From: Bactericera cockerelli
Taxonomy: Eukaryota > Arthropoda > Insecta > Hemiptera > Triozidae
DNA length: 64,000 nucleotides
Assembly: GCA_024516035.1 (NCBI GenBank)
Contig: CM044964.1
Location: forward strand, 1,995,784 to 2,059,783
Direction of reading: 5' to 3'
In this document: positions 52,201 to 58,018 of the stretch, piece after piece
Numbering within the stretch: position 1 is the first letter of the stretch
Layout of the letters: each line of letters opens with the position of its first letter
Program-made: the position numbers and the translations under genes
The notes under the pieces: model-generated
What the model saw: the letters and a program-made list of their open reading frames with translations, nothing else
What the model was told of the DNA's origin: nothing
The model's database searches: none

Positions 52201-52673
52201 TTAGCAATACAAGATATTTTATGTTGGACAGTGATAATGACTGAGATTGCAAAGAAAGTGCAGGAGAGGAGACTTCAATGGTTTTGCCATGTGGAAAGAA
52301 GAAATGAAGATTATGTTGGAAAGAGAGATATGGAAGTTAGAGGAAAACCTGATATATGAGATTTGGAGAAGTGGAACAGGACTCATTTAAACGTAAGTCT
52401 GGCACAAATCCGAGAAAATGTTAAGAAATGTCAACCCCAGTTGAGTGGGAAAAGATGTGGAAAAAGAAGATCTCTACAACTAGGTCTAAGTCAACCTTTC
52501 TCAGCCTGGGTTGGGCTGGGAATAGCCAGAATGAAGAGGGTGTCTACCGAATAACAACATTTGAGAGAGTAGTCTGAACATACTGAGGGTGTTCAGTAGA
52601 TGAATTGACAAGGACCACCACCACCTCATTGGCTGAGATTGGAGCTATCTACTAGAGGGGCTTCACTTACCAT
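33458..52673 (-). CDS. NOP56: NOP56, box C/D snoRNP core protein (complete, ten exons)
   Basis: Nucleolar core protein of box C/D snoRNPs, which with fibrillarin, NOP58 and the 15.5K protein guide 2'-O-methylation and early processing of rRNA. All splice phases close, giving 575 residues, near the roughly 500-600 usual for the family. Order: N-terminal NOP5NT-type domain ([15 protein letters not shown], about 2-70), [12 protein letters not shown], then the coiled NOSIC region ([39 protein letters not shown]) and [10 protein letters not shown]. The Nop domain follows ([59 protein letters not shown], about 255-400), then a Lys-run tail from about 434. The [13 protein letters not shown] and [11 protein letters not shown] text fits NOP56 rather than NOP58. 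Introns carry two exon-end-derived arrays and many transposons. Confidence 0.95.
33733..33782 (+). mobile_element. SINE family C head fragment
   Basis: GTCCCGGTAGCTCAGTGG and CACTCTGTGAATCCAGAG; it stops at the junction with a LINE fragment. Confidence 0.65.
33783..33913 (-). pseudogene. LINE C-terminal fragment
   Basis: On the - strand it encodes [20 protein letters not shown] and [17 protein letters not shown], the basic tail seen at the end of RTE-like LINE proteins. It is wedged between two family C SINE heads. Confidence 0.65.
33917..34114 (+). mobile_element. tRNA-derived SINE (family C)
   Basis: ATCCCGGTAGCTCAGCGG, GGGTTCGAAACCCAGCCGGG and the body to GGGCAGTATAAATAAGGCG. It is the clearest copy of the head, with a paired acceptor-like stem. 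Confidence 0.8.
34256..34614 (+). mobile_element. SINE family E, full length
   Basis: tRNA-like head (CGTAATGGTTGTGACTAC, GAGTTCAACTCCCGGC), shared body (AGGCTGGGTGAGGTTAATG, GAATGGAGGGTAAAACCC), then a long tail with GTTGGCGTTAGGAAGGGC and GAGGTTGAACAATGCCGACC. It was inserted into a copy of the 19650-type repeat, whose halves are at 34140-34250 and 34618-34940. Confidence 0.85.
35098..35180 (+). mobile_element. SINE family A head
   Basis: TCACTGTGGCCGAGTAAG, GCGCGCTAAGCATTGCACGC and GGGTTCGATCCCTAGCGGGG. It is followed by the TATTCTCC...GGTGTTCGGGGTCCGC body. Confidence 0.75.
35385..35565 (-). pseudogene. LINE 3'-end fragment
   Basis: The + strand reads CCAAACCTACTTGGGGTCGG and TCTCATCTTTGGTCTTCCTC. 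Inverted, this encodes the basic Arg/Lys and Trp-Arg C-terminal region common to RTE-like LINE proteins. No longer frame survives. Confidence 0.5.
35653..35865 (-). CDS. NOP56: NOP56 exon 9: Lys-run tail
   Basis: The acceptor is CTCACTATCTCAG and the donor is CCAG|GTGAGC, both phase 0. It encodes [40 protein letters not shown], then another Lys run and [13 protein letters not shown]. 71 codons. Confidence 0.88.
36163..36300 (-). mobile_element. dispersed repeat shared with 19520-19640
   Basis: CACGATGACGCCAAC-type text inverted, GACAGTGGTAGAAGTACTGA and CAAGGAGGCTAATAATTGAC match the 19520-19640 segment on the opposite strand. Confidence 0.6.
36415..36557 (-). mobile_element. SINE family A
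   Basis: The inverted head has TCACCGTGGCAGAGTGAG, GCGCGCTAGGCATTGCACGC and GGTTCGATTCCCAGCGGGG, then the body ending CTCATACCTCGTGAGG. It lies in NOP56 intron 8. Confidence 0.75.
36592..36728 (-). CDS. NOP56: NOP56 exon 8
   Basis: The acceptor is TTGTCTCCCAG and the donor is CTCCAG|GTAATG. It encodes [40 protein letters not shown] and EFSALQ, the helical segment after the Nop domain. The first codon (Asp) is split 1+2 with exon 7. Confidence 0.92.
36821..37158 (+). mobile_element. solo arm of foldback element A
   Basis: TATACAGGGCATCCATAAAG through CGTTAACCGTAAATTATGG corresponds to one arm of the 21193-22086 element. The second arm is absent, and the NOP56 exon-end array begins exactly where the arm ends (TTATGGTGAAAAA). 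Confidence 0.8.
37158..40360 (-). repeat. about 45-copy array of NOP56 exon 7 end plus its 5' splice site
   Basis: On the - strand each unit of about 55-75 bases holds the last 25-40 bases of exon 7 (e.g. GCTCCATTGCCTCGCGCATA, GACTGCTTCTCTG), the donor GTGAGTTGTC, then AAACC plus a variable T run. Two versions alternate: a long one reaching AACAAGTGCTCC and preceded by AATAAAGG, and a short one with TTTTTTCACCATTGC. Segments from 37983 and 38569 are near-identical over about 400 bases, a higher-order duplication of about 586 bases. The true exon 7 is the rightmost member. Open frames on the + strand with [19 protein letters not shown] are by-products. Confidence 0.95.
40361..40509 (-). CDS. 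NOP56: NOP56 exon 7: end of Nop domain
   Basis: The acceptor is CTCCCCGCCCAG and the donor is TTCTCTG|GTGAGT. It encodes [40 protein letters not shown] and [10 protein letters not shown]. The split first Arg and last Asp codons fit exons 6 and 8. Its 3' end is the parent of the 37158-40360 array. Confidence 0.95.
40548..40800. mobile_element. dispersed repeat with GTAGGTAG microsatellite
   Basis: CTACTAGCCGTTTGCCCGTG, AGGCATGGCCGTA, (GTAG)n and TTTATATATAGAG. A related copy is at 43245-43475 (CTAGCGGGCTGTCGCCCGC, GGCATGGCCGTG, TCAGTCAGTCAGTCAG, TTTATATATAAAT). Likely the 3' part of a transposon family; class not determined. Confidence 0.6.
40948..41252. mobile_element. 305-bp TTAA MITE with repeated internal palindromes
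   Basis: TTAACACTTTCACCGCCAG and CTGGCGCTGAAAGTGTTAA are inverse ends flanked by TTAA. Inside, GTGATACTTCAAAGTATCAC occurs near 41016 and 41169, and a variant GTGATACTTCCATGTATCAC near 41214. No coding capacity. Confidence 0.88.
41490..41612 (+). mobile_element. dispersed repeat family G, inverse copy
   Basis: TGACCCAGCACCTAAATCGG, AGTATTGTG, GGAGGCATACTACAGGATGG and ACAGTAGCTCCTGTTTCAT match 13640-13800 in reverse. 41255-41490 has no recognised feature. Confidence 0.6.
41676..41833. mobile_element. 158-bp TTAA MITE with GGTGTACCACC palindromes
   Basis: TTAACACGTAGACGACCGG and CCGGTCGTCTAAATGTTAA are inverse ends. GTGTACCACCGGTGGTACAC, a perfect 20-base palindrome, occurs twice. A related element is at 63237-63400 in the opposite orientation. 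Confidence 0.88.
42157..42417 (+). mobile_element. 5S rRNA-derived SINE, most complete copy
   Basis: GCCAGCGTCGATGGCATG, CACCGAAGTTAAGCGACATC, GGATGGGTGACCATTCAAA and GTGACGCTGGC cover nearly all of a 5S rRNA, with ends that can pair (GCCAGCGTC with GACGCTGGC). The body AGGCTGGGTGAGGTCAATG and tail GACGTTAAACC plus an A run follow. Confidence 0.85.
42516..42945 (-). repeat. seven-copy array of NOP56 exon 6 end plus its 5' splice site
   Basis: On the - strand each unit of about 51-57 bases contains GGAGAAGGCGCTGTTCCG followed by GTGAGTT, i.e. the last roughly 20-25 bases of exon 6 with its donor, then intronic GGGTCACAATAGGAATTAAT. Seven copies precede (on the + strand) the real exon at 42946. 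A lone unit tail (TTTAATTCCTATTCTGACCC) survives at 41858-41880, so the array was once longer or was split by insertions. Confidence 0.93.
42946..43198 (-). CDS. NOP56: NOP56 exon 6: core of Nop domain
   Basis: The acceptor is CTCTCCCCCCAG and the donor is CTGTTCCG|GTGAGT. It encodes [80 protein letters not shown] and ALF. This holds the conserved RNA/15.5K-contact helices of the Nop domain. GC-rich exon. Confidence 0.95.
43245..43475. mobile_element. dispersed repeat related to 40548-40800
   Basis: CTAGCGGGCTGTCGCCCGC, GAGGCATGGCCGTGAAAGG and (CAGT)n before TTTATATATAAATAAAT. Confidence 0.6.
43497..43692 (+). mobile_element. SINE family E, 3' part
   Basis: ATTCCCAGCGAATGGAGGG, GTTGGCGTTAGGAAGGGC and ATGAGGTTGAACAACGTC match 34430-34600. 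The head is missing. 43693-44100 is AT-rich; a 62-codon + strand frame there is not recognised. Confidence 0.75.
44110..44160 (-). repeat. possible copy of the intron 5 / exon 6 acceptor
   Basis: The - strand reads CTCTCTCGTCCCCCAG then GCATGGACCC. The true exon 6 acceptor reads CTCTCTCCCCCCAG then GCATGGACAT. The match is short (15 exact bases plus the pyrimidine tract) and lies in intron 5 upstream of the true site. Confidence 0.45.
44618..44805 (-). CDS. NOP56: NOP56 exon 5
   Basis: The acceptor is CTTTTCTCCCCCAG and the donor is AGCATGG|GTGAGT. It encodes [60 protein letters not shown] and SMG: the end of the coiled region and entry into the Nop domain. Confidence 0.94.
44992..45205. repeat. 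13-bp tandem repeat with duplicated flank
   Basis: Unit AAATTATGTAACG (or TGACG), about ten times, in two clusters. Each cluster is preceded by GACATTTTCATGTCTTTGCT and CTGGCACATAACC, so a flank-plus-array segment was duplicated once. It lies in NOP56 intron 4. Confidence 0.85.
45475..45545 (-). mobile_element. tRNA-like SINE head (family B)
   Basis: Inverted CTCAGTAGCTGAATGATAAG and GGTCGGTGATTCGAGTCCC. Confidence 0.6.
45675..45848 (+). mobile_element. family H repeat
   Basis: T run, AAGCTTTATTAGGTAGAACA, A-rich body, GAAGGGCGGGGTTATTGCCT. The CAATCTCTTCCACCC end is lost. It ends about 20 bases from NOP56 exon 4. Confidence 0.7.
45866..46064 (-). CDS. NOP56: NOP56 exon 4: NOSIC region
   Basis: The acceptor is CTATTTTCTCCAG and the donor is AGAATAAG|GTGAGG. 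It encodes [60 protein letters not shown] and TFSMR, the coiled-coil segment used in NOP56/NOP58 pairing. Confidence 0.95.
46441..49195. mobile_element. 2.75-kb inverted-repeat element C in NOP56 intron 3
   Basis: TGTACAGTAGACTGGTTTTA on the left and TAAAACCAGTCTAATGTACA on the right mark the ends. Arms of about 1.1 kb (to about 47590 and from about 48075) are near-identical inverse copies around a loop of about 480 bases. The loop holds a family G repeat (47590-47730) and an inverted tRNA-like segment (GGATCGAACCCAGGACC, 47785-47850). The element sits between inversely similar short flanks (CAGTAGAATC near 46136 and GATTCTACTG near 49231), perhaps an older MITE. Confidence 0.9.
47099..47578 (-). 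pseudogene. transposon ORF fragment in left arm of element C
   Basis: Two adjacent frames on the - strand read as one protein interrupted by a frameshift near 47327. The first has [40 protein letters not shown] and FLFFSRF. The second has [40 protein letters not shown] and [20 protein letters not shown], ending at TAA 47099-47101. The style ([18 protein letters not shown]) resembles the C-terminal half of widespread uncharacterised arthropod mobile-element proteins; that assignment is from memory of the family. The mirror copy in the right arm (48078-48540) carries additional breaks. Confidence 0.6.
49461..49625 (-). CDS. NOP56: NOP56 exon 3
   Basis: The acceptor is TTTTTGAACAG and the donor is CTGAGAG|GTTTGT, a non-consensus +3 to +6. 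It encodes [40 protein letters not shown] and [14 protein letters not shown], 55 codons. [12 protein letters not shown] is a conserved NOP56/58 block. Confidence 0.94.
50225..50380 (-). mobile_element. dispersed repeat with CACACAGACA microsatellite
   Basis: CGGACCAATGGCTGAAAACC, TTTTTGGTATCCTGAGGCTA and GGTAGGTCAAATTTTCGACG are shared with 7885-7985. 49626-50225 shows no other recognised feature. Confidence 0.55.
50687..50891 (-). CDS. NOP56: NOP56 exon 2: N-terminal domain
   Basis: The acceptor is CTCTTTATTTCCAG and the donor is CTGAAG|GTATGT. It begins TCAAACCTC (Ser-Asn-Leu) in phase 0 after the initiating Met. It encodes [60 protein letters not shown] and ENVNAISE. An internal Met lies far too late to be the start. 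Confidence 0.95.
51310..51535 (-). mobile_element. decayed SINE (family G and tRNA-like head)
   Basis: CAGCAGCTACTGTAGAATGC and TAGGTGCTGGGTCAAACAAC are family G words. CCTGGGAATTGAACCCAGAT with CACTGAGCCATTACATTGG is an inverted tRNA-like head, as in the loop of element C. Confidence 0.5.
51995..52555 (+). pseudogene. degenerate LINE C-terminal fragment
   Basis: The + strand, with frame breaks, shows AMMY near 52090, [10 protein letters not shown] near 52155, [20 protein letters not shown] near 52250 and MEVRGKP near 52333, the usual C-terminal order of RTE-like LINE proteins. It ends in a poor basic region. It lies in NOP56 intron 1. Confidence 0.7.
52671..52673 (-). CDS. NOP56: NOP56 exon 1: initiation codon only
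   Basis: The - strand reads TTGACAAA ATG GTAAGTGAAG: the ATG is directly followed by a consensus donor. Exon 2 begins in phase 0 with Ser-Asn-Leu-Tyr-Val-Leu-Tyr-Glu-His and has no usable Met, so this ATG gives Met-Ser-Asn-Leu-Tyr. AAA before the ATG is a favourable insect start context. The transcription start lies to the right of 52673 and is not visible. Confidence 0.8.
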
Positions 52674-52924
52674 TTTGTCAATGTCAATAGGAATTATGAG
52701 ACAAATATGATCACCATGTGTTAAAACTGTTATTTTTATTGATTCAATACAAGAAACAAGTCAACTTGAGTAAGTTTAGTAATATAAATTTAAAAGATTA
52801 GAAAATCACCTCTCCCCACGTGTTGTGGGGGCTAAATTTTTATGAGATGTTTATTTTGTTTTTCTGAAATATTAGATTTCAGTGTTGCCAGCTGCAAAAG
52901 AAGAAGTGCACCGTTTTTTAAATA

Positions 52925-53200
52925 GACTTATTCAACTGGAATAAAATGAAGGAACTGGAAGAAAGTTATACTTCTTTTGGAAGAGGAAAAATCTTCTTCC
53001 AGTTTGGTTAACCAAAATGGATTTATAAAATTCTTGCTTCCATATCTTTTATTGGATAAGTTCATTGTTTATCTTTAAAAGTACCGAAACGCATTTTTCT
53101 TTCATGAATAGTGGGGAAGCTAAATTGGAAATATTTGAAATAAAATGGAAATATTTGGAAATATCGAACCTGGAATTTTTTTTTTTCTAAAAGAAAAATT
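52925..53200. mobile_element. MITE with AAAAGAAAAAT-type end
   Basis: CAACTGGAATAAAATGAAGG, TTTCCAGTTTGGTTAACC-like text, GTTCATTGTTTATCTTTAAA and CTAAAAGAAAAATTA parallel the 24917 element. Element D is inserted at its right end. Confidence 0.6.
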
Positions 53201-53954
53201 AGCCCAGGCAAATTAGTGCTAAAATGGGGTCTAGCGTCAAAAAATTGCTCAATAGCTGGAAATCGTTTTAAACCCTTAAAGGGGTCCTGAATAATGGGTA
53301 TATGAGTTTGCGACGGATTTTAGGTTGTGCTTCCGAGTTTAGGGCCAAAATAGTGCAAATTTTTTGCACTTTTTTTAAAATTGCGCTTATAACTCAAAAT
53401 GTATTTATTCTACAGAAAACTTTACTCAGTTCTTATCTAAGTAACATAAAATTATGCGTCTAATGACGTTTGAATCATTAAAAAAGGTTAAGCCGTTCAG
53501 CCACAATCGCTCCTCAAAGATGGGTGGTTTTTTCAAACATAGCTCAAATTTTGAAAATTCTCAAATTTTAACGCCTGTAAGTCAAAAAGGACTGCACCAA
53601 TTGAAAAATTTAATAGAATCGAACTTGTAGAAAATGTAATTTTAAGTAAAATACTGTTTGAAATTTGAAATTTGCTCACTCCAGTGCTGAGATATGATTT
53701 TTCGTCCCTAGCGCCAAATTTCCGCTAAGGCAGAGCAACGCAAGAAACTTCATCTGAACTCTAAAATTCTCATATTCTTACAACTTTTCAAGCAAAACTG
53801 AACGTAATCTATTGAATTCAGTCGAATAGGTAATTTAAAATTTTGAGAAACTTGCACTGAATTTTACTAAGATCTTCACTGAACATGTTGTGATTTCAAG
53901 ACAGCTGGCACACTATGGAGGATGTAACTTGTTTTATATGCGGGAACATTGTTA

Positions 53955-54290
53955 ATAATAATATAATAATAAAAATGCATTTTCTTTGTGTTGTTATGTC
54001 ACAGTTTTAGTGGGTAGCGCAGAATCATAGAACTTTGCCAGTTTAATTTACAATATCTTGTATTATTTGTGTGCCTATGATTCAGCCACTGGTCGCTGCT
54101 TCATATCAAAGCAGCTACTCTTTTTTCCTCACGACTCACGAAGTATGAGTGGACCCCGAACATCCAAGTACAGAGCTACAGAGCAGAAAAAATCCCATCC
54201 CGCTGGGAATTGAACCCAGGTCACCGTGCGTGCAATGCCTAGCGCGCTAACTCACTCGGCTACAGTGACTACAACATATTAAAGGCAAAG
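53955..54290 (-). mobile_element. SINE family A inserted in element D left arm
   Basis: The inverted head has CACTGTAGCCGAGTGAG, GCGCGCTAGGCATTGCACGC and GGTTCAATTCCCAGCGGG, then CTCATACTTCGTGAG and the body. It interrupts the open frame right after the GNI codons (compare the uninterrupted right arm near 55810). Confidence 0.8.
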
Positions 54291-55454
54291 ATAAAGGAAT
54301 ATTAAAGGAAAAGTCACTTCGAATGTTCATTGAGGACAGCAGGAGAAGAAATGATGTGCATCACACGTGGTTACAGACTCAAAGATCTGTTATACTTCAC
54401 GAGAAGTGTCGCAAAGGTGTCTACACGAAGGAGTCAAACACTGTAAAGGCCGAAAAAGAAGCAAGAAACGGAAGCCGTGTGACAAGAGGCCGTGAGGAAA
54501 TACCAAAATTCAACTTCAAGGAGCTCTGCTTCTACTGTGGAAAAGATATGGAGGTTCTGGGTACTAACGACTTCTTAGGAGTGAACCACTTTTCATGGCC
54601 ATCAATGGTATCCATGTTTATATCGGCGTTGTCATATACGAATTGAGTGAATGAATTTTTAGTGATGATAAGGCCATGATACGTTCCATGCTATGGGGGG
54701 GTATTCAGTGCTTCACTCCTAAGAAGTCGTTAGTACCTAGAACCTCCATACTGAAGGTGAAATCAATCCCACTAGTGACCAGTTTGAGCGAACTCTCCCT
54801 GTTCACGCCATGTGACTCCAGTTTGAATTGACTCCAAACTTACCCCGCGCATATCACTCGATCTCTACGCCCCTAACTGTTAGAGATAACACTTCGATAT
54901 CAGATGATAGGCATATCATATGATCTTACAAAGAAAGCCAGAGATTCGGTACGATAGATTGGGAACGACGATGCCTCGTTCAGATTGTAACAACCAGTGG
55001 TCAGGGTACGTCTTCTCTCCTTCCTCGATCTACCACCTTTGATCCCCTTCTAAAGGCGTAAGTACTTGGTACAAGTACTCAAGGTAAGATCATCCAATCT
55101 CATTTCATAGTAGTAGTTTATTTCTTCCTTTTATCTTTCCGTGTAAATTTAATACTCTTTAATACACCTACACCTTTCGTAGTAGCGTTATTGAACCAGC
55201 GGCCTTTTCTTCGTTAATCCCCAGTAACTGGGAAACTTAGGTCTTTCGGCTTCAAAGCCCCAGTTACTACATTAATTCACTCCCCTCGTCCAGATATACC
55301 TTGAGCTGCATCAGGATCCATAGATGGGCGTGAATTAAAGAACATACCACGACAAGAATCGTACTTGCCTTCAGCGGCTACGAGGTCTGATTCAGTTGCC
55401 ATCTTACGCAATACCACCGCCCCCATTTCATCTCCTCTGGCAATTGCAGAACCT

Positions 55455-55850
55455 TTAATTTTTTTGCATTATTTCTTGTGTCTGAATTTCACGTCTATGA
55501 AGAGGAAGCTTTTTCTGTTTAACCTTGAAGCTTTCAGAGGCATCTTTTCCACAGTAGAAGCAGAGCTCCTTATAGTTGAATTTTGGTATTTCCTCACGGC
55601 CTCTTGTCACACGGCTTCCGTTTCCTGCTTCTTTTTCGGCCTTTACAATGTTTGACTCCTTCGTGTAGACACCTTTGCGACACTTCTCGTGAAGTATAAC
55701 AGATTTCTGAGTCTGTAACCACGTGTGATGCCCATCATTCCTCCTCCTGCTGGCCTCAATAAACATTTGAAGTGACTTTTCCTTTAATATTCCTCTATCC
55801 GCTTTTTCTTGCACAATGTTCCCGCATATAAAACAAGTTACATCCTCCAT
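55455..55850 (-). CDS. transposon-type ORF with Cys/His motifs (element D right arm)
   Basis: An intact 131-codon frame starts at ATG 55850. It contains CFIC near the start, HEKC about 50 residues later and CFYC near residue 95. Spacers RRRNDGHHTWLQTQKSVILH and ESNIVKAEKEAGNGSRVTRG lie between. A CxxC...HxxC...CxxC layout suggests zinc binding. It resembles the N-terminal part of uncharacterised mobile-element proteins common in arthropods. The left-arm copy (from 53922 with CFICGNI, then 54325-54548) is split by a SINE. Function unknown; whether it is expressed cannot be judged. Confidence 0.6.
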   Translation of the reverse strand: MEDVTCFICGNIVQEKADRGILKEKSLQMFIEASRRRNDGHHTWLQTQKSVILHEKCRKGVYTKESNIVKAEKEAGNGSRVTRGREEIPKFNYKELCFYCGKDASESFKVKQKKLPLHRREIQTQEIMQKN

Positions 55851-56559
55851 AGTGTGCCTGCTGTCTTGAAATCACATGTTCAGTAAACAGATCTTAGTAA
55901 AATTCAGTGCAAGTTTCTCAATATTTTAAACTACCTATTCGACTGAATTCAGTAGATAACGTTCAGTTTTGCTTGAAAAGTTGTAAGAATGTGATAATTT
56001 TAGAGTTCAGACGAAGTTTTTTGCGTTGCACTGCCTTAGCGAAAATTTGGCTCTAGGAACTCTTTCGGTTTAAAATTCATATCTCAGCACTGGAGTGAGC
56101 AAATTTCAAACAGTATTTTACTTAAAATTACATTTTCTACAAGTTCGATTCTATTAAATTTTTCAATTGGTGCAGTTCTTTTTGACTTACAGGCGTTAAA
56201 AGTTGAGAATTTTCAAAATTTGAGCTATGTTTGAAAAAACCACCCATCTTTGAGGAGCGATTGTGGCCGAACGGCTTAACCTTTTTTAATGATTCAAACG
56301 TCATTAGACGCATAATTTTATGTTACTTAGATAAGAACTGAGTAAAGTTTTCTGTAGAATAAATACATTTTGAGTTATAAGCGCAATTTTAAAAAAAGTG
56401 CAAAAAATTTGCACTATTTTGGCCCTAAACTCGGAAGCACAACCTAAAATCCGTCGCAAACTCATATACCCATTATTCAGGACCCCTTTAAGGGTTTAAA
56501 ACGATTTCCAGCTATTGAGCAATTTTTTGACGCTAGAGCACTAATTTGCCTGGGCTAAA

Positions 56560-56885
56560 TATGGCTAATACATCCTCATGAATGGTTCACACATTGTATA
56601 CACCTTGTCAATTTATTTTTTATTTAATATCGTATGGTTTTATTACACATTTCCAATAATACCGCTACATTGATATTCTGAGATTTTTTATAAATTACTT
56701 TACTTGTATCTTCTAAAGGTCTCAACCGATTCTCTTATTTGTTTTATAATGGTAGAACACCTATAATAACGTTTTTCCTACATTCTGGATTGTACAAAAA
56801 ATATGTACCAGGAAGGGCTTTAACTTTAAGAACCTTCCTTTTGAAATTTTCGTCCAAAAATTTCGCTCAATCATATACAAAAAAT

Positions 56886-56917
<32 letters not shown>

Positions 56918-57280
56918 AGGCTCGACCGTGAGACGTATCCGTCCCTTGACTATACAGTCCGGTTTTCTTAATTTGGTCTTGATGTATGGTTTATCTTTTA
57001 TTTTATAATTTTAGTTGATGATTTGCTTCTACTATCCCAATTAATTGGAAATATCAAGATATTATAATTTATTAAAAAAGTGTCCACTGTCCAACGCATT
57101 AGCGTTCATTAGGATTATCGCTTGACTTGGTCAAGGCGAAATTATTCATATAATAGACAATATTGAAATCAAAAGAGAAATATTTCAGAAAAATGTTTAT
57201 ACGGCCGAGGTAAGACTGAAAAGTCCCTTTACGCCAGCAGTCAATCTGTGATGAACATTGCAGATTTCTACTGACTTTTA
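56560..57280. other. AT-rich sequence with GA microsatellite
   Basis: (GA)n at about 56886-56916. Text near 56700-56800 resembles the 19650-type dispersed repeat (CTCAACCGATT). No gene recognised. Confidence 0.45.
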
Positions 57281-57283
57281 AGT

Positions 57284-57452
57284 CGTATTTTTCTTTCTAA
57301 CCAAAAAAAAATTCCTGGTTAGGTTTCTTCCAAATATTTCCATTTTATTCCAAGGTCATTCGTAAAAGAAAAAGAAAAATGACTTGCTTCCAGTTTGGTT
57401 CATTATTTTTATTCCCGTTTGGTTAACTTTCGTTAGAAAGAAAAATACGGCA
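57284..57452. mobile_element. internally deleted MITE of the 24917 family
   Basis: GTCGTATTTTTCTTTCTAAC and GTTAGAAAGAAAAATACG are inverse ends. The interior is shorter than in the 24917 and 27528 copies. Confidence 0.7.
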
Positions 57453-57782
57453 TTAGATATACGACTACCGTAGACGTAAAGTTGTGTTAGGCGGCAACAC
57501 TGTCTACAGCACAGAGAAAAAAGGGAAAACTTTCAAGGACAACTTTCAAATTTGGTGCTGCAGAATCATCTGATTTTGGAAAACACTTTCCAGTTTTGTT
57601 GTCGTACAAAAAATCAAATTTTCAAGAGAAACCTGGATTTTTTTCCAATAAATGATAGGATTAATGGATTAATTATTTAATTTTCAGTGATAATTAACCA
57701 TATTCGAACCATGTGATCAATCAATTTGAATCTCTCCTGATAAAGGCTTCAGGACATCCAAGTGGCAAGCTCAAATGCAGTC

Positions 57783-58018
57783 ATGACTGGTCGACTTTTG
57801 CATTTATTTTTCCTTTTCAAGTCCAAGTTCAGAAGAAAACTGGATGTCCCCGTTGTAGTAGTGATAATTTATACGTTCGTCTTCATAGTGCACTGTGATA
57901 GTAAGTTGGCGGATAAGACGAGTGTTGATTGCATCAATGGAGAGGTGGTCAACGGGTCCTGTGTTTGTCATGATGGATGGCACGGGGACAGCTGCCAGTT
58001 CTGTAGTGGTAAAGTCAG
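57783..58018 (+). CDS. attractin exon 1: N-terminus and first EGF
   Basis: ATG 57783, donor GTCAG|GTGAGA. A 20-residue basic/hydrophobic start (MTGRLLHLFFLFKSKFRRKL) precedes a strongly hydrophobic stretch, a signal peptide or anchor, then Cys-rich text. A promoter is not identified; 57453-57782 upstream is AT-rich and would hold the 5' UTR. Confidence 0.85.

Larger units (their letters stand above)
53201..56556. mobile_element. 3.36-kb inverted-repeat element D
   Basis: AGCCCAGGCAAATTAGTGCT on the left matches AGCACTAATTTGCCTGGGCT on the right, inverted. The left arm (53201 to about 54548) is interrupted by a SINE at about 53955-54290. The right arm is about 55542-56556. The loop of about 990 bases includes a smaller inverted pair (54549-54592 with 54709-54754). 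Both arms carry the same zinc-finger-like open frame. Confidence 0.9.

Noticed and set aside
33674..52670. Box C/D snoRNAs in NOP56 introns
   Set aside because: Vertebrate NOP56 introns host snoRNAs, so I looked for TGATGA followed by CTGA with pairing ends. A few TGATGA words (near 51530 and 36142) lack a D box with terminal complementarity, so none is called.
57713..57898. Alternative attractin start at ATG 57713 or GTG 57762
   Set aside because: 57713 is in another frame from the EGF/CUB exons. GTG is not a usual eukaryotic start, while ATG 57783 is the first in-frame ATG after the upstream stop at 57741.
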